From NCBI GenBank assembly GCA_017415945.1, contig JAFQDR010000192.1, positions 1-19,711 on the forward strand: a DNA stretch of 19,711 nt, written 5' to 3'. The notes beneath the pieces were generated by a model that worked only from the letters and a program-made list of their open reading frames with translations, did not search any database and was not told the origin of the DNA. Position numbers and translations under genes: made by a program. The stretch is from Oscillospiraceae bacterium (GTDB lineage Bacteria > Bacillota_A > Clostridia > Oscillospirales > Oscillospiraceae). Of the stretch, positions 1 to 6,111 are shown piece after piece (position 1 is the first letter of the stretch; every line of letters starts with the position of its first letter).

Positions 1-15
1 GCATGCCAAAATCTT

Positions 16-56
16 AAAAAATTAGCAAATGTACGGTGGCAATCCCCTACATTTGC
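16..56 (-). terminator. Candidate terminator or attenuator downstream of rplL
   Basis: On the minus strand a 9-bp stem (48-56 pairing with 25-33) encloses a 14-base loop and is followed, three bases later, by six T residues (21 down to 16). It lies about 130 bases past the rplL stop. In many Firmicutes the next gene would be rpoB, so this could be a partial terminator separating rplJL from downstream transcription. The stem is AT-rich and the loop long, so strength is uncertain, and the downstream gene is outside the window. Confidence 0.4.
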
Positions 57-92
57 CGCATTATTTCGCTCGCTTTTTCCATATTTACGCCA

Positions 93-126
93 AAACCCGA
101 CTTACGGTGCTTCGTAAGTCGGGTTT
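93..126 (-). terminator. Strong hairpin, possible rplL terminator
   Basis: A perfect 14-bp inverted repeat (93-106 and 113-126) with a 6-base loop lies about 65 bases past the rplL stop. On the minus strand the 3' arm ends in a short run of four T (95-92) and is then followed by G. The T tract is therefore weak for a canonical intrinsic terminator, and RNA-processing or 3'-end stabilising roles are alternatives. Confidence 0.5.
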
Positions 127-139
127 GTCTACAGTCTGA

Positions 140-163
140 GCAGACATCCAATCGGATGTCTGC
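140..163 (-). repeat. Perfect inverted repeat after rplL
   Basis: A 10-bp perfect inverted repeat (140-149 and 154-163) with a 4-base loop is the first hairpin after the rplL stop. It has no T tract on either strand, so it is not a standard terminator. A competing 5-bp pairing (134-138 with 141-145) overlaps its outer arm. It may stabilise the rplL mRNA 3' end or be part of a small dispersed repeat; I cannot tell which from one copy. Confidence 0.5.
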
Positions 164-189
164 TTCTAATGTTTTGAGTTAAAGTGAAA

Positions 190-564
190 TTACTTGATTT
201 CAACCTTAGCGCCAACAGCTTCCAGCTTAGCCTTGATAGCTTCAGCGTCTTCCTTGGAAACAGCTTCCTTCAGAGCGGTGGGAGCGGATTCAACCTTAGC
301 CTTAGCTTCAGCCAGACCCAGACCGGTCAGAGCGCGAACTTCCTTGATAACCTTGATCTTTTCTGCGCCAACTTCAGCCAGAATTACGTCGAATTCGGTC
401 TTTTCTTCAACAACTTCTGCAACAGCACCGGTAGCGGGGCCTGCAACAGCAGCAGCAGCGGATACACCGAAGGTGTCTTCCAGAGCGTGTACCAGTTCGG
501 ACAGTTCCAGAACGGTCAGAACCTTGATTTCTTCAATAAGAGCATTGATCTTTTCGGATGCCAT
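190..564 (-). CDS. rplL: 50S ribosomal protein L7/L12
   Basis: Encodes the 124-residue acidic stalk protein that recruits and stimulates translational GTPases (EF-Tu, EF-G) on the large ribosomal subunit, bound as dimers to L10. The N-terminal dimerisation helix pair is followed by an Ala/Pro/Gly-rich hinge around residues 36-52. The C-terminal domain carries the family's conserved Lys-Val-Ile-Lys / Gly-Leu-Gly-Leu region. The start at 564 is preferred: GGAGG lies 8 bases upstream, whereas an in-frame ATG at 579 overlaps that site and would add five residues not typical of the family. It follows rplJ by 35 bases in the same transcription unit and is presumably co-regulated by the L10 leader. 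Identification is very secure. Confidence 0.97.
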   Translation of the reverse strand: MASEKINALIEEIKVLTVLELSELVHALEDTFGVSAAAAVAGPATGAVAEVVEEKTEFDVILAEVGAEKIKVIKEVRALTGLGLAEAKAKVESAPTALKEAVSKEDAEAIKAKLEAVGAKVEIK

Positions 565-599
565 TTTAATTTCCTCCATTTAATAGTGTCGTTTGCCGA

Positions 600-1142
600 T
601 TATTCAGCAGCTTCAGCAGATTCGGTTTCCAGAGAACCGCCCTTCTGCTCCAGGATCTGGCCGAGAACTACAGCCAGGCTAGTGATGGGTGCCAGCATGG
701 TGCCCAGGACCTTGCCGTACAGAGCGTCCTTAGAGGGCAGTGCAGCGATTTCAGTGACTTCAGACTCAGACAGCATCTTGCCATCCATGAAAGCAGCCTT
801 AACCACGAACTTATTGCTATCCTTAGGCAGCTTGGAAGTAAATTCCTTGACGATGCGGAAAGGAGCAATGGGGTCAGCAGAAGTGGTAGCCAGAGAAGTG
901 GTACCGTTCAGAACGGAATCCAGATCGTCCAGACCAACATTCTTAGCAGCAAAGCGCAGCAGAGTGTTCTTAACAACACTGTAATCTACTTCTTCCTTGC
1001 GCATATTTGCACGCAGCTGAGTGTCTTCGGCAACGGTGATACCCTTGTAGTCGATGACAATACCAGCGGAAGCATTCTGCAGACGTTCAGTCAGAGCTTC
1101 TACGATAGCCTGCTTTTCACTGAGAACTTTTGCGTTAGGCAT
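600..1142 (-). CDS. rplJ: 50S ribosomal protein L10
   Basis: 180-residue L10, the stalk base that binds 23S rRNA through its N-terminal domain and holds L7/L12 dimers on its C-terminal helix. The N-terminal segment (Lys-Gln-Ala-Ile-Val near residue 10, then a conserved Asp-Tyr-Lys-Gly-Ile around 31-35) and the Val-Val-Lys-Asn-Thr-Leu segment match the family. The ATG at 1142 has a GGAGGTGA ribosome site 7 bases upstream. It is first in the rplJ-rplL unit, behind an L10 leader with a terminator. In known systems L10 or the L10(L12)4 complex represses its own synthesis by binding such a leader. Confidence 0.97.
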   Translation of the reverse strand: MPNAKVLSEKQAIVEALTERLQNASAGIVIDYKGITVAEDTQLRANMRKEEVDYSVVKNTLLRFAAKNVGLDDLDSVLNGTTSLATTSADPIAPFRIVKEFTSKLPKDSNKFVVKAAFMDGKMLSESEVTEIAALPSKDALYGKVLGTMLAPITSLAVVLGQILEQKGGSLETESAEAAE

Positions 1143-1295
1143 TGATTTTCACCTCCGTGAGAGTTATCGCGCCCAAAAAGAAAAATCTCCCTATGCATAA
1201 GCATACGGAGACTTGTAAACAAACCAAAATTGTTTCCTCGGCAGGACTTACGGCTCCACACTTTCGTGCTTGCCCCCTGCTGTCTCCGGAGCGCT
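1143..1295 (-). ncRNA. L10 leader (autoregulatory 5' UTR of rplJ-rplL)
   Basis: About 150 bases of leader between the predicted transcription start and rplJ. On the minus strand it contains a long arm closed by GCAGG (1280-1276) with CCTGC (1245-1241), an inner GCAC-GAAA-GTGT hairpin, and the segment CCTGCCGAGGA that resembles the conserved core of Firmicutes L10 leaders. It ends in an intrinsic terminator just before the rplJ ribosome site. A 7-base segment at 1288-1282 is complementary to the 5' side of that terminator (1212-1206), giving a visible antiterminator option. The family assignment rests on position plus this motif, not on a covariance search. Confidence 0.8.
1174..1211 (-). terminator. 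Attenuator terminator in the L10 leader
   Basis: On the minus strand the arms 1211-1207/1190-1186 and 1205-1201/1196-1192, with one G-G mismatch between them, close a 4-base loop. They are followed by TTTTTCTTTTT (1185-1175). It sits between the rplJ promoter and the rplJ start, so it can only act as a conditional terminator controlling rplJ-rplL output. Confidence 0.8.
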
Positions 1296-1296
1296 C

Positions 1297-1305
1297 TGGT
1301 ATAAT
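1297..1305 (+). promoter_or_regulatory. Extended -10 on the opposite strand, possible sigG-direction promoter
   Basis: Reading toward sigG, TG-G-TATAAT (1297-1305) is a perfect extended -10. It overlaps the minus-strand -10 of rplJ almost exactly. No good -35 lies 16-18 bases upstream. It would start RNA near 1312, about 105 bases before sigG. Whether it is used is unknown; the symmetry of TATTATA makes chance overlap plausible. Confidence 0.35.
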
Positions 1306-1329
1306 AACAGTTATACACAAAAAAGTCAA
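1301..1329 (-). promoter_or_regulatory. SigA-type promoter of rplJ-rplL
   Basis: TTGACT (1329-1324), a 17-base spacer and TATTAT (1306-1301) on the minus strand, predicting a start near 1294. This is the only near-consensus promoter between rplJ and sigG on this strand, and its strength suits a ribosomal protein operon. Confidence 0.8.
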
Positions 1330-1417
1330 GAACTTTTTGCATAATTTTTTCAAAAATTTTCTTTTGTATCAAATTTCTCCCCCGAGGCAAAACTACCTTC
1401 ATTGGGAGGTAGGAACC

Positions 1418-2197
1418 ATGCATTTTAAAGTTGAAGTCAGTGGAGTCAATACCGCAAAGCTGCCTGTTTTGAAACACGAGGAAACCAGACAATTGCTTCA
1501 AAAGTGCAGGGACGGCGATATGGAAGCACGTGAAATGCTGATTTCCGGAAATCTTCGCCTGGTTTTATCCGTCATTCAGCGATTTACAGGTCGGGGTGAA
1601 AATGCCGACGACCTGTTTCAAGTAGGATGTATCGGTCTGATCAAAGCTATTGACAATTTTGATTTGGAAGCCCACAACGTGCGATTCAGCACATACGGTG
1701 TTCCTATGATCATCGGTGAGATCAGACGGTATCTGCGGGATGCGTCGGCAATTCGTGTCAGCCGCAGTCTCAGAGATACGGCCTATCGGGTATTGCAGGC
1801 AAAAGAGAAATATATCAGCGACAACGGGAAGGAGCCCACAGAGGATGAGCTGGCTGAGATCCTATCCATCAAACGAGAGGATATCGTTTTTGCAATGGAA
1901 GCAATCGCCGATACCATTTCCTTAAATGAGCCCATATTTTCTGAGAACGGCGACCATGTAAGCATTATGGACCATATTTGCGACACACAAGACACCGACG
2001 ACCACTGGCTGGAAAAAATCGCTCTGAATGATGCAATGCAGCATCTGGAACCCAGAGAAAAAAGGATCTTAGCCATGCGTTATGTGGATGGGCACACCCA
2101 AATGGAGGTGGCAAACGAAATCGGCATCTCTCAAGCACAGGTATCCCGATTGGAAAAGAACGCCATTGCCCGCATCAAAAAGAGTGTGTCCTCATAA
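1418..2197 (+). CDS. sigG: RNA polymerase sporulation sigma factor SigG
   Basis: 259-residue sigma-70 family factor of the forespore-specific SigG type, which directs late forespore transcription after engulfment. The N-terminus has the K-V-E-x-x-G-V-x-T-x-K-L-P-V-L signature seen in SigG. Region 2 (about 40-110) includes Asn-Leu-Arg-Leu-Val-Leu-Ser-Val and Asp-Asp-Leu-Phe-Gln-Val-Gly-Cys. Region 3 follows, then region 4 with the helix-turn-helix Thr-Gln-Met-Glu-Val-Ala near 227-245. The start is fixed by GGGAGGT 7 bases upstream of 1418; the longer open frame back to 1142 has no ribosome site and runs through the rplJ leader on the other strand. It stands alone next to rplJ instead of beside spoIIGA-sigE as in Bacillus. 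Its stop is one base from the convergent malic enzyme stop. Confidence 0.95.
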   Translation: MHFKVEVSGVNTAKLPVLKHEETRQLLQKCRDGDMEAREMLISGNLRLVLSVIQRFTGRGENADDLFQVGCIGLIKAIDNFDLEAHNVRFSTYGVPMIIGEIRRYLRDASAIRVSRSLRDTAYRVLQAKEKYISDNGKEPTEDELAEILSIKREDIVFAMEAIADTISLNEPIFSENGDHVSIMDHICDTQDTDDHWLEKIALNDAMQHLEPREKRILAMRYVDGHTQMEVANEIGISQAQVSRLEKNAIARIKKSVSS

Positions 2198-2198
2198 C

Positions 2199-3368
2199 TC
2201 AAATAGAAGCTACCCCACTGTCACGTGCCGCCTGTGCCACAGCCAGAGCAATGGCTTGCGGAACGCGATGGTCGAATACCGGAGGAAGAATGTAATCCGC
2301 ACACAGCGCCTCTCCCACCAGCTCTGCAAGGGCATTGGCGGCAGCAAGCTTCATAGGCAGATTGATTTCCTTGGCTCGCACATCGAAAGTACCTCTGAAC
2401 AGACCGGGAAACACAAGTGCATTGTTCAGCTGATTGGGATAGTCGCTTCTGCCCGTTGCAACAACCGCAGCCCCGCCCAGCTTCGCGTCATCGGGGTAAA
2501 TTTCGGGAGTGGGATTGGCACAGGCAAAGACAATGGGATCCTTTGCCATGGTACGTACCATTTCGGGTGTCAATACGCCCGGTGCGGAAACACCGATAAA
2601 TGCATCGGCATCCCGAACGCCATCTGCCAGACTCCCCTTTATCATACGAGGATTGGTGATTTCCGCCAGCTTTGCTTTTGCGGGATTCAAGCCCTCACGG
2701 CCTTGATAAATCAGTCCGCTACGGTCGCAAACGGTAATGTCCTTGATCCCCGCTTCATGGAGCAGCATGGCAATGGCTGTGGCCGCAGCACCCGCACCGT
2801 TGAGAATCACCTTAAGCTCCGACAATTCCTTCCCCACAAGCTTTGCAGCATTGGTAAGCCCCGCAAGCATGGTAATGGCGGTGCCGTGCTGATCGTCATG
2901 GAACACGGGAATATCGCACTTCTCCTTGAGCTTTTCCTCAATTTCAAAGCAGCGGGGCGCGGAAATGTCCTCTAAGTTGATTCCACCAAAGGAACCTGAG
3001 ATCAAATACACAGTATTTACAAACTCATCCACGTCTTTTGTTTTCACACACAAAGGAAATGCATCAACTCCCCCCAGTTCCTTAAACAGAACGCACTTTC
3101 CCTCCATAACAGGCATACCCGCTTCGGGGCCGATGTCCCCCAAGCCAAGCACCGCACTGCCGTCGGTAACAACCAAGCACATATTGCCGCGGGCAGTCAG
3201 CTCGTAGGACTTGGAAACATCCTTCTGAATTTCCAAGCAAGGAGCCGCAACTCCGGGAGTATACGCAAGGGAAAGGTCCTCGGAATTTCTAACAGGAACC
3301 GTAGACTCCACTCTGATTTTCCCTTTTTTATTAAAATGTAAGGCCAAGCTTTTTTCCGCAATGGTCAT
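2199..3368 (-). CDS. NAD(P)-dependent malic enzyme (decarboxylating)
   Basis: 389-residue short-form malic enzyme converting L-malate to pyruvate and CO2 with reduction of NAD(P). The predicted catalytic Tyr36 is in Ala-Tyr-Thr-Pro-Gly-Val-Ala and Lys91 in Glu-Gly-Lys. Metal ligands are expected at Glu133/Asp134 and Asp158 of His-Asp-Asp-Gln-His-Gly-Thr. The Rossmann motif Gly-Ala-Gly-Ala-Ala-Ala is at 191-196. I prefer the start at 3368, which has AGAAGG seven bases upstream; an ATG at 3386 lacks a site. Cofactor preference cannot be read with confidence. It is transcribed divergently from fumarase out of a shared promoter region, which suggests coordinated C4-acid metabolism. Confidence 0.94.
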   Translation of the reverse strand: MTIAEKSLALHFNKKGKIRVESTVPVRNSEDLSLAYTPGVAAPCLEIQKDVSKSYELTARGNMCLVVTDGSAVLGLGDIGPEAGMPVMEGKCVLFKELGGVDAFPLCVKTKDVDEFVNTVYLISGSFGGINLEDISAPRCFEIEEKLKEKCDIPVFHDDQHGTAITMLAGLTNAAKLVGKELSELKVILNGAGAAATAIAMLLHEAGIKDITVCDRSGLIYQGREGLNPAKAKLAEITNPRMIKGSLADGVRDADAFIGVSAPGVLTPEMVRTMAKDPIVFACANPTPEIYPDDAKLGGAAVVATGRSDYPNQLNNALVFPGLFRGTFDVRAKEINLPMKLAAANALAELVGEALCADYILPPVFDHRVPQAIALAVAQAARDSGVASI

Positions 3369-3385
3369 AACAAAACCTTCTTTCA

Positions 3386-3414
3386 TTGCAATTCAAATTC
3401 ATTAGGTGTATTAT
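3386..3414 (+). promoter_or_regulatory. Promoter of the fumarase operon
   Basis: TTGCAA (3386-3391), 17-base spacer, TATTAT (3409-3414), start near 3421, about 35 bases before the alpha-subunit ATG. Five of its six -10 bases are shared with the divergent malic enzyme promoter, so polymerase can hardly occupy both at once. Confidence 0.7.
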
Positions 3415-3438
3415 ACGAGCAAGGTTCAAAACTGTAAA
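3410..3438 (-). promoter_or_regulatory. Promoter of the malic enzyme gene
   Basis: Minus strand TTTACA (3438-3433), 17-base spacer, perfect TATAAT (3415-3410). The start would be near 3403, giving a leader of about 35 bases. Its -10 overlaps the -10 of the plus-strand fumarase promoter. Confidence 0.75.
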
Positions 3439-3455
3439 GTGCGGAGATGAGAAAT

Positions 3456-4289
3456 ATGAGAGAAATATCTGCCGAGCAAATCAAAAACACCGTTGCCAGG
3501 CTTTGTATGCAGGCCTGTACCCAATTGCCCCGGGATGTAAAGCAGCGTCTTTACGATTGCCGAGCAAATGAAACATGGGCGACCGCAAAGGATGTTTTGG
3601 ATGTCATTATTGAAAACTTCGAAACCAACGGCAGCATCCCACTCTGTCAGGACACAGGTGCCGCTTGTGTATTTATTGAAGTAGGGCAGGATGTACATAT
3701 CAACGGAAACCTCTATGAAGCTATCCACGCAGGGGTAGCCGAAGGATATACAACAGGTCTGCTGCGGAAATCTATAGTAAAAGACCCGCTGAACCGTATC
3801 AACACCAATGACAACACGCCTGCTATGATCTATACAGACATCGTTCCCGGAGACAAAATTGAAATCACAGTGGCCCCCAAAGGCTTCGGAAGCGAAAACA
3901 TGAGCCGCATCGCCATGCTGAAGCCCGCCGACGGCGTGGAAGGCATCAAGCGTTTTGTATTGGAAACCGTGGAGAACGCGGGCCCCAACGCCTGCCCTCC
4001 CCTGTCTGTGGGGATTGGCATCGGCGGAACGTTTGATAAGGCAGCCCTGCTTGCCAAAAAGGCTCTGCTTCGAAATATAGACCATTGCAGCCCCAATCCT
4101 TTTTACGCGGAGCTGGAGCGGGAGCTCTTGGAGCAAATCAATCGGCTGGGCATCGGACCTCAAGGTCTCGGCGGTCAAACAACCGCACTGTCTGTAGCAA
4201 TTGAGTATATGCCCACACATATTGCGGGACTCCCCTGCGCAGTAAACCTCAACTGCCACAGTGCACGGCACGCAACGGAGGTTATATAA
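3456..4289 (+). CDS. Class I fumarate hydratase, alpha subunit (FumA N-terminal/TtdA family)
   Basis: 277-residue alpha subunit of a two-subunit, [4Fe-4S]-dependent hydratase that interconverts fumarate and L-malate. The three likely cluster cysteines are Cys64 (Pro-Leu-Cys-Gln-Asp-Thr-Gly), Cys180 (Asn-Ala-Cys-Pro-Pro) and Cys267 (Asn-Cys-His-Ser-Ala-Arg-His). The start at 3456 is preferred because GGAG (3443-3446) lies 9 bases upstream; the ATG at 3447 directly abuts that site. The beta subunit starts in the stop codon. The same family includes L-tartrate dehydratase; the divergent malic enzyme argues for fumarase, but substrate is not proven by sequence. Confidence 0.92.
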   Translation: MREISAEQIKNTVARLCMQACTQLPRDVKQRLYDCRANETWATAKDVLDVIIENFETNGSIPLCQDTGAACVFIEVGQDVHINGNLYEAIHAGVAEGYTTGLLRKSIVKDPLNRINTNDNTPAMIYTDIVPGDKIEITVAPKGFGSENMSRIAMLKPADGVEGIKRFVLETVENAGPNACPPLSVGIGIGGTFDKAALLAKKALLRNIDHCSPNPFYAELERELLEQINRLGIGPQGLGGQTTALSVAIEYMPTHIAGLPCAVNLNCHSARHATEVI

Positions 4290-4849
4290 TGAAAAAGCGA
4301 ATCAGTCTTCCCCTAACCAAAGAAGCCGCCGCACAGTTGCGTGCAGGTGACAGCGTCCTGCTGAGCGGAATCATCTACACAGCCAGAGATGCCGCCCACA
4401 AGCGACTGGTTGCACTACTGGATGAACAGTCTGAACTGCCTATGCCTTTGGAAAATGCCGCGATCTATTATGTAGGCCCCACTCCCGCCGCAAATGATAT
4501 GCCTCTGGGCTCTGCTGGTCCGACCACATCTGTGCGTTGCGACCCCTATACCCCGCAGCTGCTTGCAAACGGTGTAACGGTCATGATTGGCAAAGGCAAG
4601 CGCAGTCAAACGGTCAAAGATGCCATAAAGACCCACAGTGCGGTATATTTAGCCGCCATCGGAGGCGCGGGAGCATTATTGACTCGGTGCATCAAATCAG
4701 CGGAAATGATTGCCTTTGAGGACTTGGGTACAGAAGCAATAAGAAAGCTATACGTGGAAGACTTCCCTGCAATCGTCATCAACGATTGTCACGGAGGCGA
4801 TTACTATGAATCCGCCCGCATAGCATATCTGACGCAAAACAATATATGA
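4289..4849 (+). CDS. Class I fumarate hydratase, beta subunit (FumA C-terminal/TtdB family)
   Basis: 186-residue beta subunit that completes the active site of the iron-sulfur fumarase. Family landmarks are Gly-Pro-Thr-Thr at 77-80, the Gly-Lys-Gly-Lys stretch at 101-104 and a C-terminal His-Gly-Gly-Asp-Tyr-Tyr. It starts within the alpha stop (TAATG, one-base overlap) with GGAGGT six bases upstream, so translation is coupled and stoichiometric expression likely. It is followed after 46 bases by ylmC, with a hairpin in between. L-tartrate dehydratase beta is the alternative family reading. Confidence 0.92.
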   Translation: MKKRISLPLTKEAAAQLRAGDSVLLSGIIYTARDAAHKRLVALLDEQSELPMPLENAAIYYVGPTPAANDMPLGSAGPTTSVRCDPYTPQLLANGVTVMIGKGKRSQTVKDAIKTHSAVYLAAIGGAGALLTRCIKSAEMIAFEDLGTEAIRKLYVEDFPAIVINDCHGGDYYESARIAYLTQNNI

Positions 4850-4856
4850 CATAAAC

Positions 4857-4894
4857 AACGATCCCTCGGCATAAACTGCATCGGAGGGATCGTT
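4857..4894 (+). promoter_or_regulatory. Hairpin that buries the ylmC ribosome site; possible fumarase terminator
   Basis: A perfect 11-bp inverted repeat (4857-4867 with 4884-4894) with a 16-base loop ends one base before the ylmC ATG. The GGAGGG ribosome site (4883-4888) lies in the 3' arm. Only three T residues follow, so as a terminator it is weak. RNA reading through from fumarase should have an occluded ylmC start. The loop contains CATAAACT (4870-4877), one mismatch from the mother-cell SigE -10 consensus, which would start RNA near 4884 without the 5' arm. That promoter is a guess; the -35 match is poor. Confidence 0.6.
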
Positions 4895-4895
4895 T

Positions 4896-5183
4896 ATGCG
4901 TATTGGAGATCTGCACTATAAGGAAGTTATCAACATCGCTACAGGTCAGCGACTGGGATATGTGTCCGATTTGGAATTTGACATACACACAGGCAAGGTC
5001 TTGTCCTTCATTGTACCGGGCCCGAGACGGTTTTGGGGACTGCTGCCGGGAGATATGGATTATATCTTCCCATGGGAAAGTATCATACGCATGGGTGATG
5101 ACACCATACTCATCAGCACAGACGGAACAGACCCGCAAATCAAGAAAAACATTCACAAAAAACATGAAAATTCTTTGTATTAA
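4896..5183 (+). CDS. YlmC/YmxH-family sporulation protein (PRC-barrel)
   Basis: 95-residue small protein of the PRC-barrel YlmC/YmxH family, widespread in endospore formers; its biochemical role is unknown. The family pattern is visible: an N-terminal Lys-Glu-Val-Ile-Asn-Ile, then Gly-x-Arg-Leu-Gly-Tyr-Val-x-Asp-Leu-Glu-Phe-Asp, then Gly-x-Val-x-x-Phe-Ile-Val-Pro-Gly and a Phe-Trp-Gly segment before a final beta-hairpin. There is no signal peptide or membrane segment. The GGAGGG site seven bases upstream is inside a hairpin. It lies between the fumarase operon and the rpsB promoter and has no clear terminator of its own. Confidence 0.88.
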   Translation: MRIGDLHYKEVINIATGQRLGYVSDLEFDIHTGKVLSFIVPGPRRFWGLLPGDMDYIFPWESIIRMGDDTILISTDGTDPQIKKNIHKKHENSLY

Positions 5184-5197
5184 ACAGAAAAAATATC

Positions 5198-5226
5198 TTG
5201 CAATTTGAAACAATTTCTGGTATCAT
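5198..5226 (+). promoter_or_regulatory. Promoter of rpsB-tsf
   Basis: TTGCAA (5198-5203), 17-base spacer ending TGG, TATCAT (5221-5226): a good spacing with an extended -10 (TG-G-TATCAT). The start would be near 5233, leaving a leader of about 107 bases. Confidence 0.75.
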
Positions 5227-5232
5227 ATTTCA

Positions 5233-5339
5233 GCATTACGATAACACACGGGGACCGGATTTCACGCCGTGTAGCCCAAAAGGGCCGGGTAAGAAATACG
5301 AAGGCTCCGGAGGTTTAACAAATAAGGAGGAAAATTGTA
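5233..5339 (+). ncRNA. Structured 5' leader of rpsB
   Basis: The leader contains a 6-bp stem ACACGG/CCGTGT (5246-5251 with 5267-5272) immediately followed by GCCC-AAAA-GGGC (5274-5285), then a G/C-rich stretch including the palindrome CTCCGGAG (5305-5312), and AAGGAGG (5324-5330) nine bases from rpsB. There is no T tract, so control would be at translation. Ribosomal protein S2 is known to autoregulate rpsB-tsf in several bacteria; that this is an S2-binding leader is inference. Confidence 0.5.
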
Positions 5340-6062
5340 ATGGCAGTCGTATCTATGAAACAGTTGCTGGAGGCCGGTGTTCACTTCGGTCACCAGACCC
5401 GCAGATGGAACCCCAAGATGAATGAATACATCTTCTGCGAACGCAATGGTATCCACATCATTGACCTGCAGAAGACCGTTGGCAAGCTGGAAGATGCTTA
5501 CAACTTCGTTCGCGGCCTGGCAGAAAAGGGCGAAACCGTTCTGTTTGTCGGCACCAAGAAGCAGGCAGCTGAAACCGTTAAGGAAGAAGCTGAACGTTCC
5601 GGCATGTACTACGTCAACGCACGTTGGCTGGGCGGCATGCTGACCAACTTCAAGACCATGCGCACTCGTATCGACCGTCTGGCACAGCTGAAGAAGATGC
5701 AGGAAGATGGCACCTTCGACATGCTGCCCAAGAAGGAAGTTATCAAGCTGATGGGCGAAATGGAAAAGCTGGAAAAGTACCTGGGTGGCGTTAAGACCAT
5801 GACCAAGCTCCCCGGCGCTCTGTTCGTTGTTGACCCCCGCAAGGAACACAACGCAATTGCAGAAGCTCGCAAGCTGAACATTCCCATCGTTGCTATCGTT
5901 GACACCAACTGCGATCCCGATGAAGTTGACTACGTTATCCCCGCAAACGATGACGCTATCCGCGCTATCCGTCTGATTGCTTCCACCATGGCTAACGCTG
6001 TGATCGAAGGCCGTCAGGGTGTTGACGCAGGCGAAGCTGTTGAAGCTCCCGCTGCTGAATAA
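5340..6062 (+). CDS. rpsB: 30S ribosomal protein S2
   Basis: 240-residue S2, assembled late on the small subunit near the head-body junction and needed for S1/mRNA docking where present. The N-terminus has [19 protein letters not shown], followed by Arg-Trp-Leu-Gly-Gly and the Pro-x-Ala-Leu-Phe-Val-Val-Asp segment, all hallmarks. The extension after the last helix is Ala/Glu-rich. AAGGAGG is well placed for the start at 5340. Codon use is strongly biased, as expected for high expression. It is followed by tsf after 49 bases with no terminator between them, the classic pair. Confidence 0.97.
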   Translation: MAVVSMKQLLEAGVHFGHQTRRWNPKMNEYIFCERNGIHIIDLQKTVGKLEDAYNFVRGLAEKGETVLFVGTKKQAAETVKEEAERSGMYYVNARWLGGMLTNFKTMRTRIDRLAQLKKMQEDGTFDMLPKKEVIKLMGEMEKLEKYLGGVKTMTKLPGALFVVDPRKEHNAIAEARKLNIPIVAIVDTNCDPDEVDYVIPANDDAIRAIRLIASTMANAVIEGRQGVDAGEAVEAPAAE

Positions 6063-6111
6063 TTTACTCAAAAGAAAACTCGTAAGAGGACTAAATTAGG
6101 AGGAAATCAAA

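Noticed and set aside
1337..1370. Forespore-sigma promoter upstream of sigG
   Set aside because: GCATA at 1339-1343 resembles a -35, but no acceptable -10 occurs at the needed distance in this AT-rich stretch.
1142..1417. Upstream in-frame extension of sigG by 92 codons
   Set aside because: No ribosome site at its start, no similarity to SigG N-termini, and it lies over the rplJ promoter and L10 leader; GGGAGGT before 1418 marks the real start.
2082..2975. Long plus-strand frame opposite the malic enzyme gene
   Set aside because: Antisense shadow of a secure coding region; the product is Cys/His/Arg-rich without recognisable domain. The same holds for long frames opposite prkC (12761-13867), rsmB (15753-17063) and fmt (17048-18187).
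3456..4849. L-tartrate dehydratase instead of fumarase
   Set aside because: The family cannot be split by eye, but the shared promoter with malic enzyme and lack of any tartrate transporter or regulator favour fumarase.
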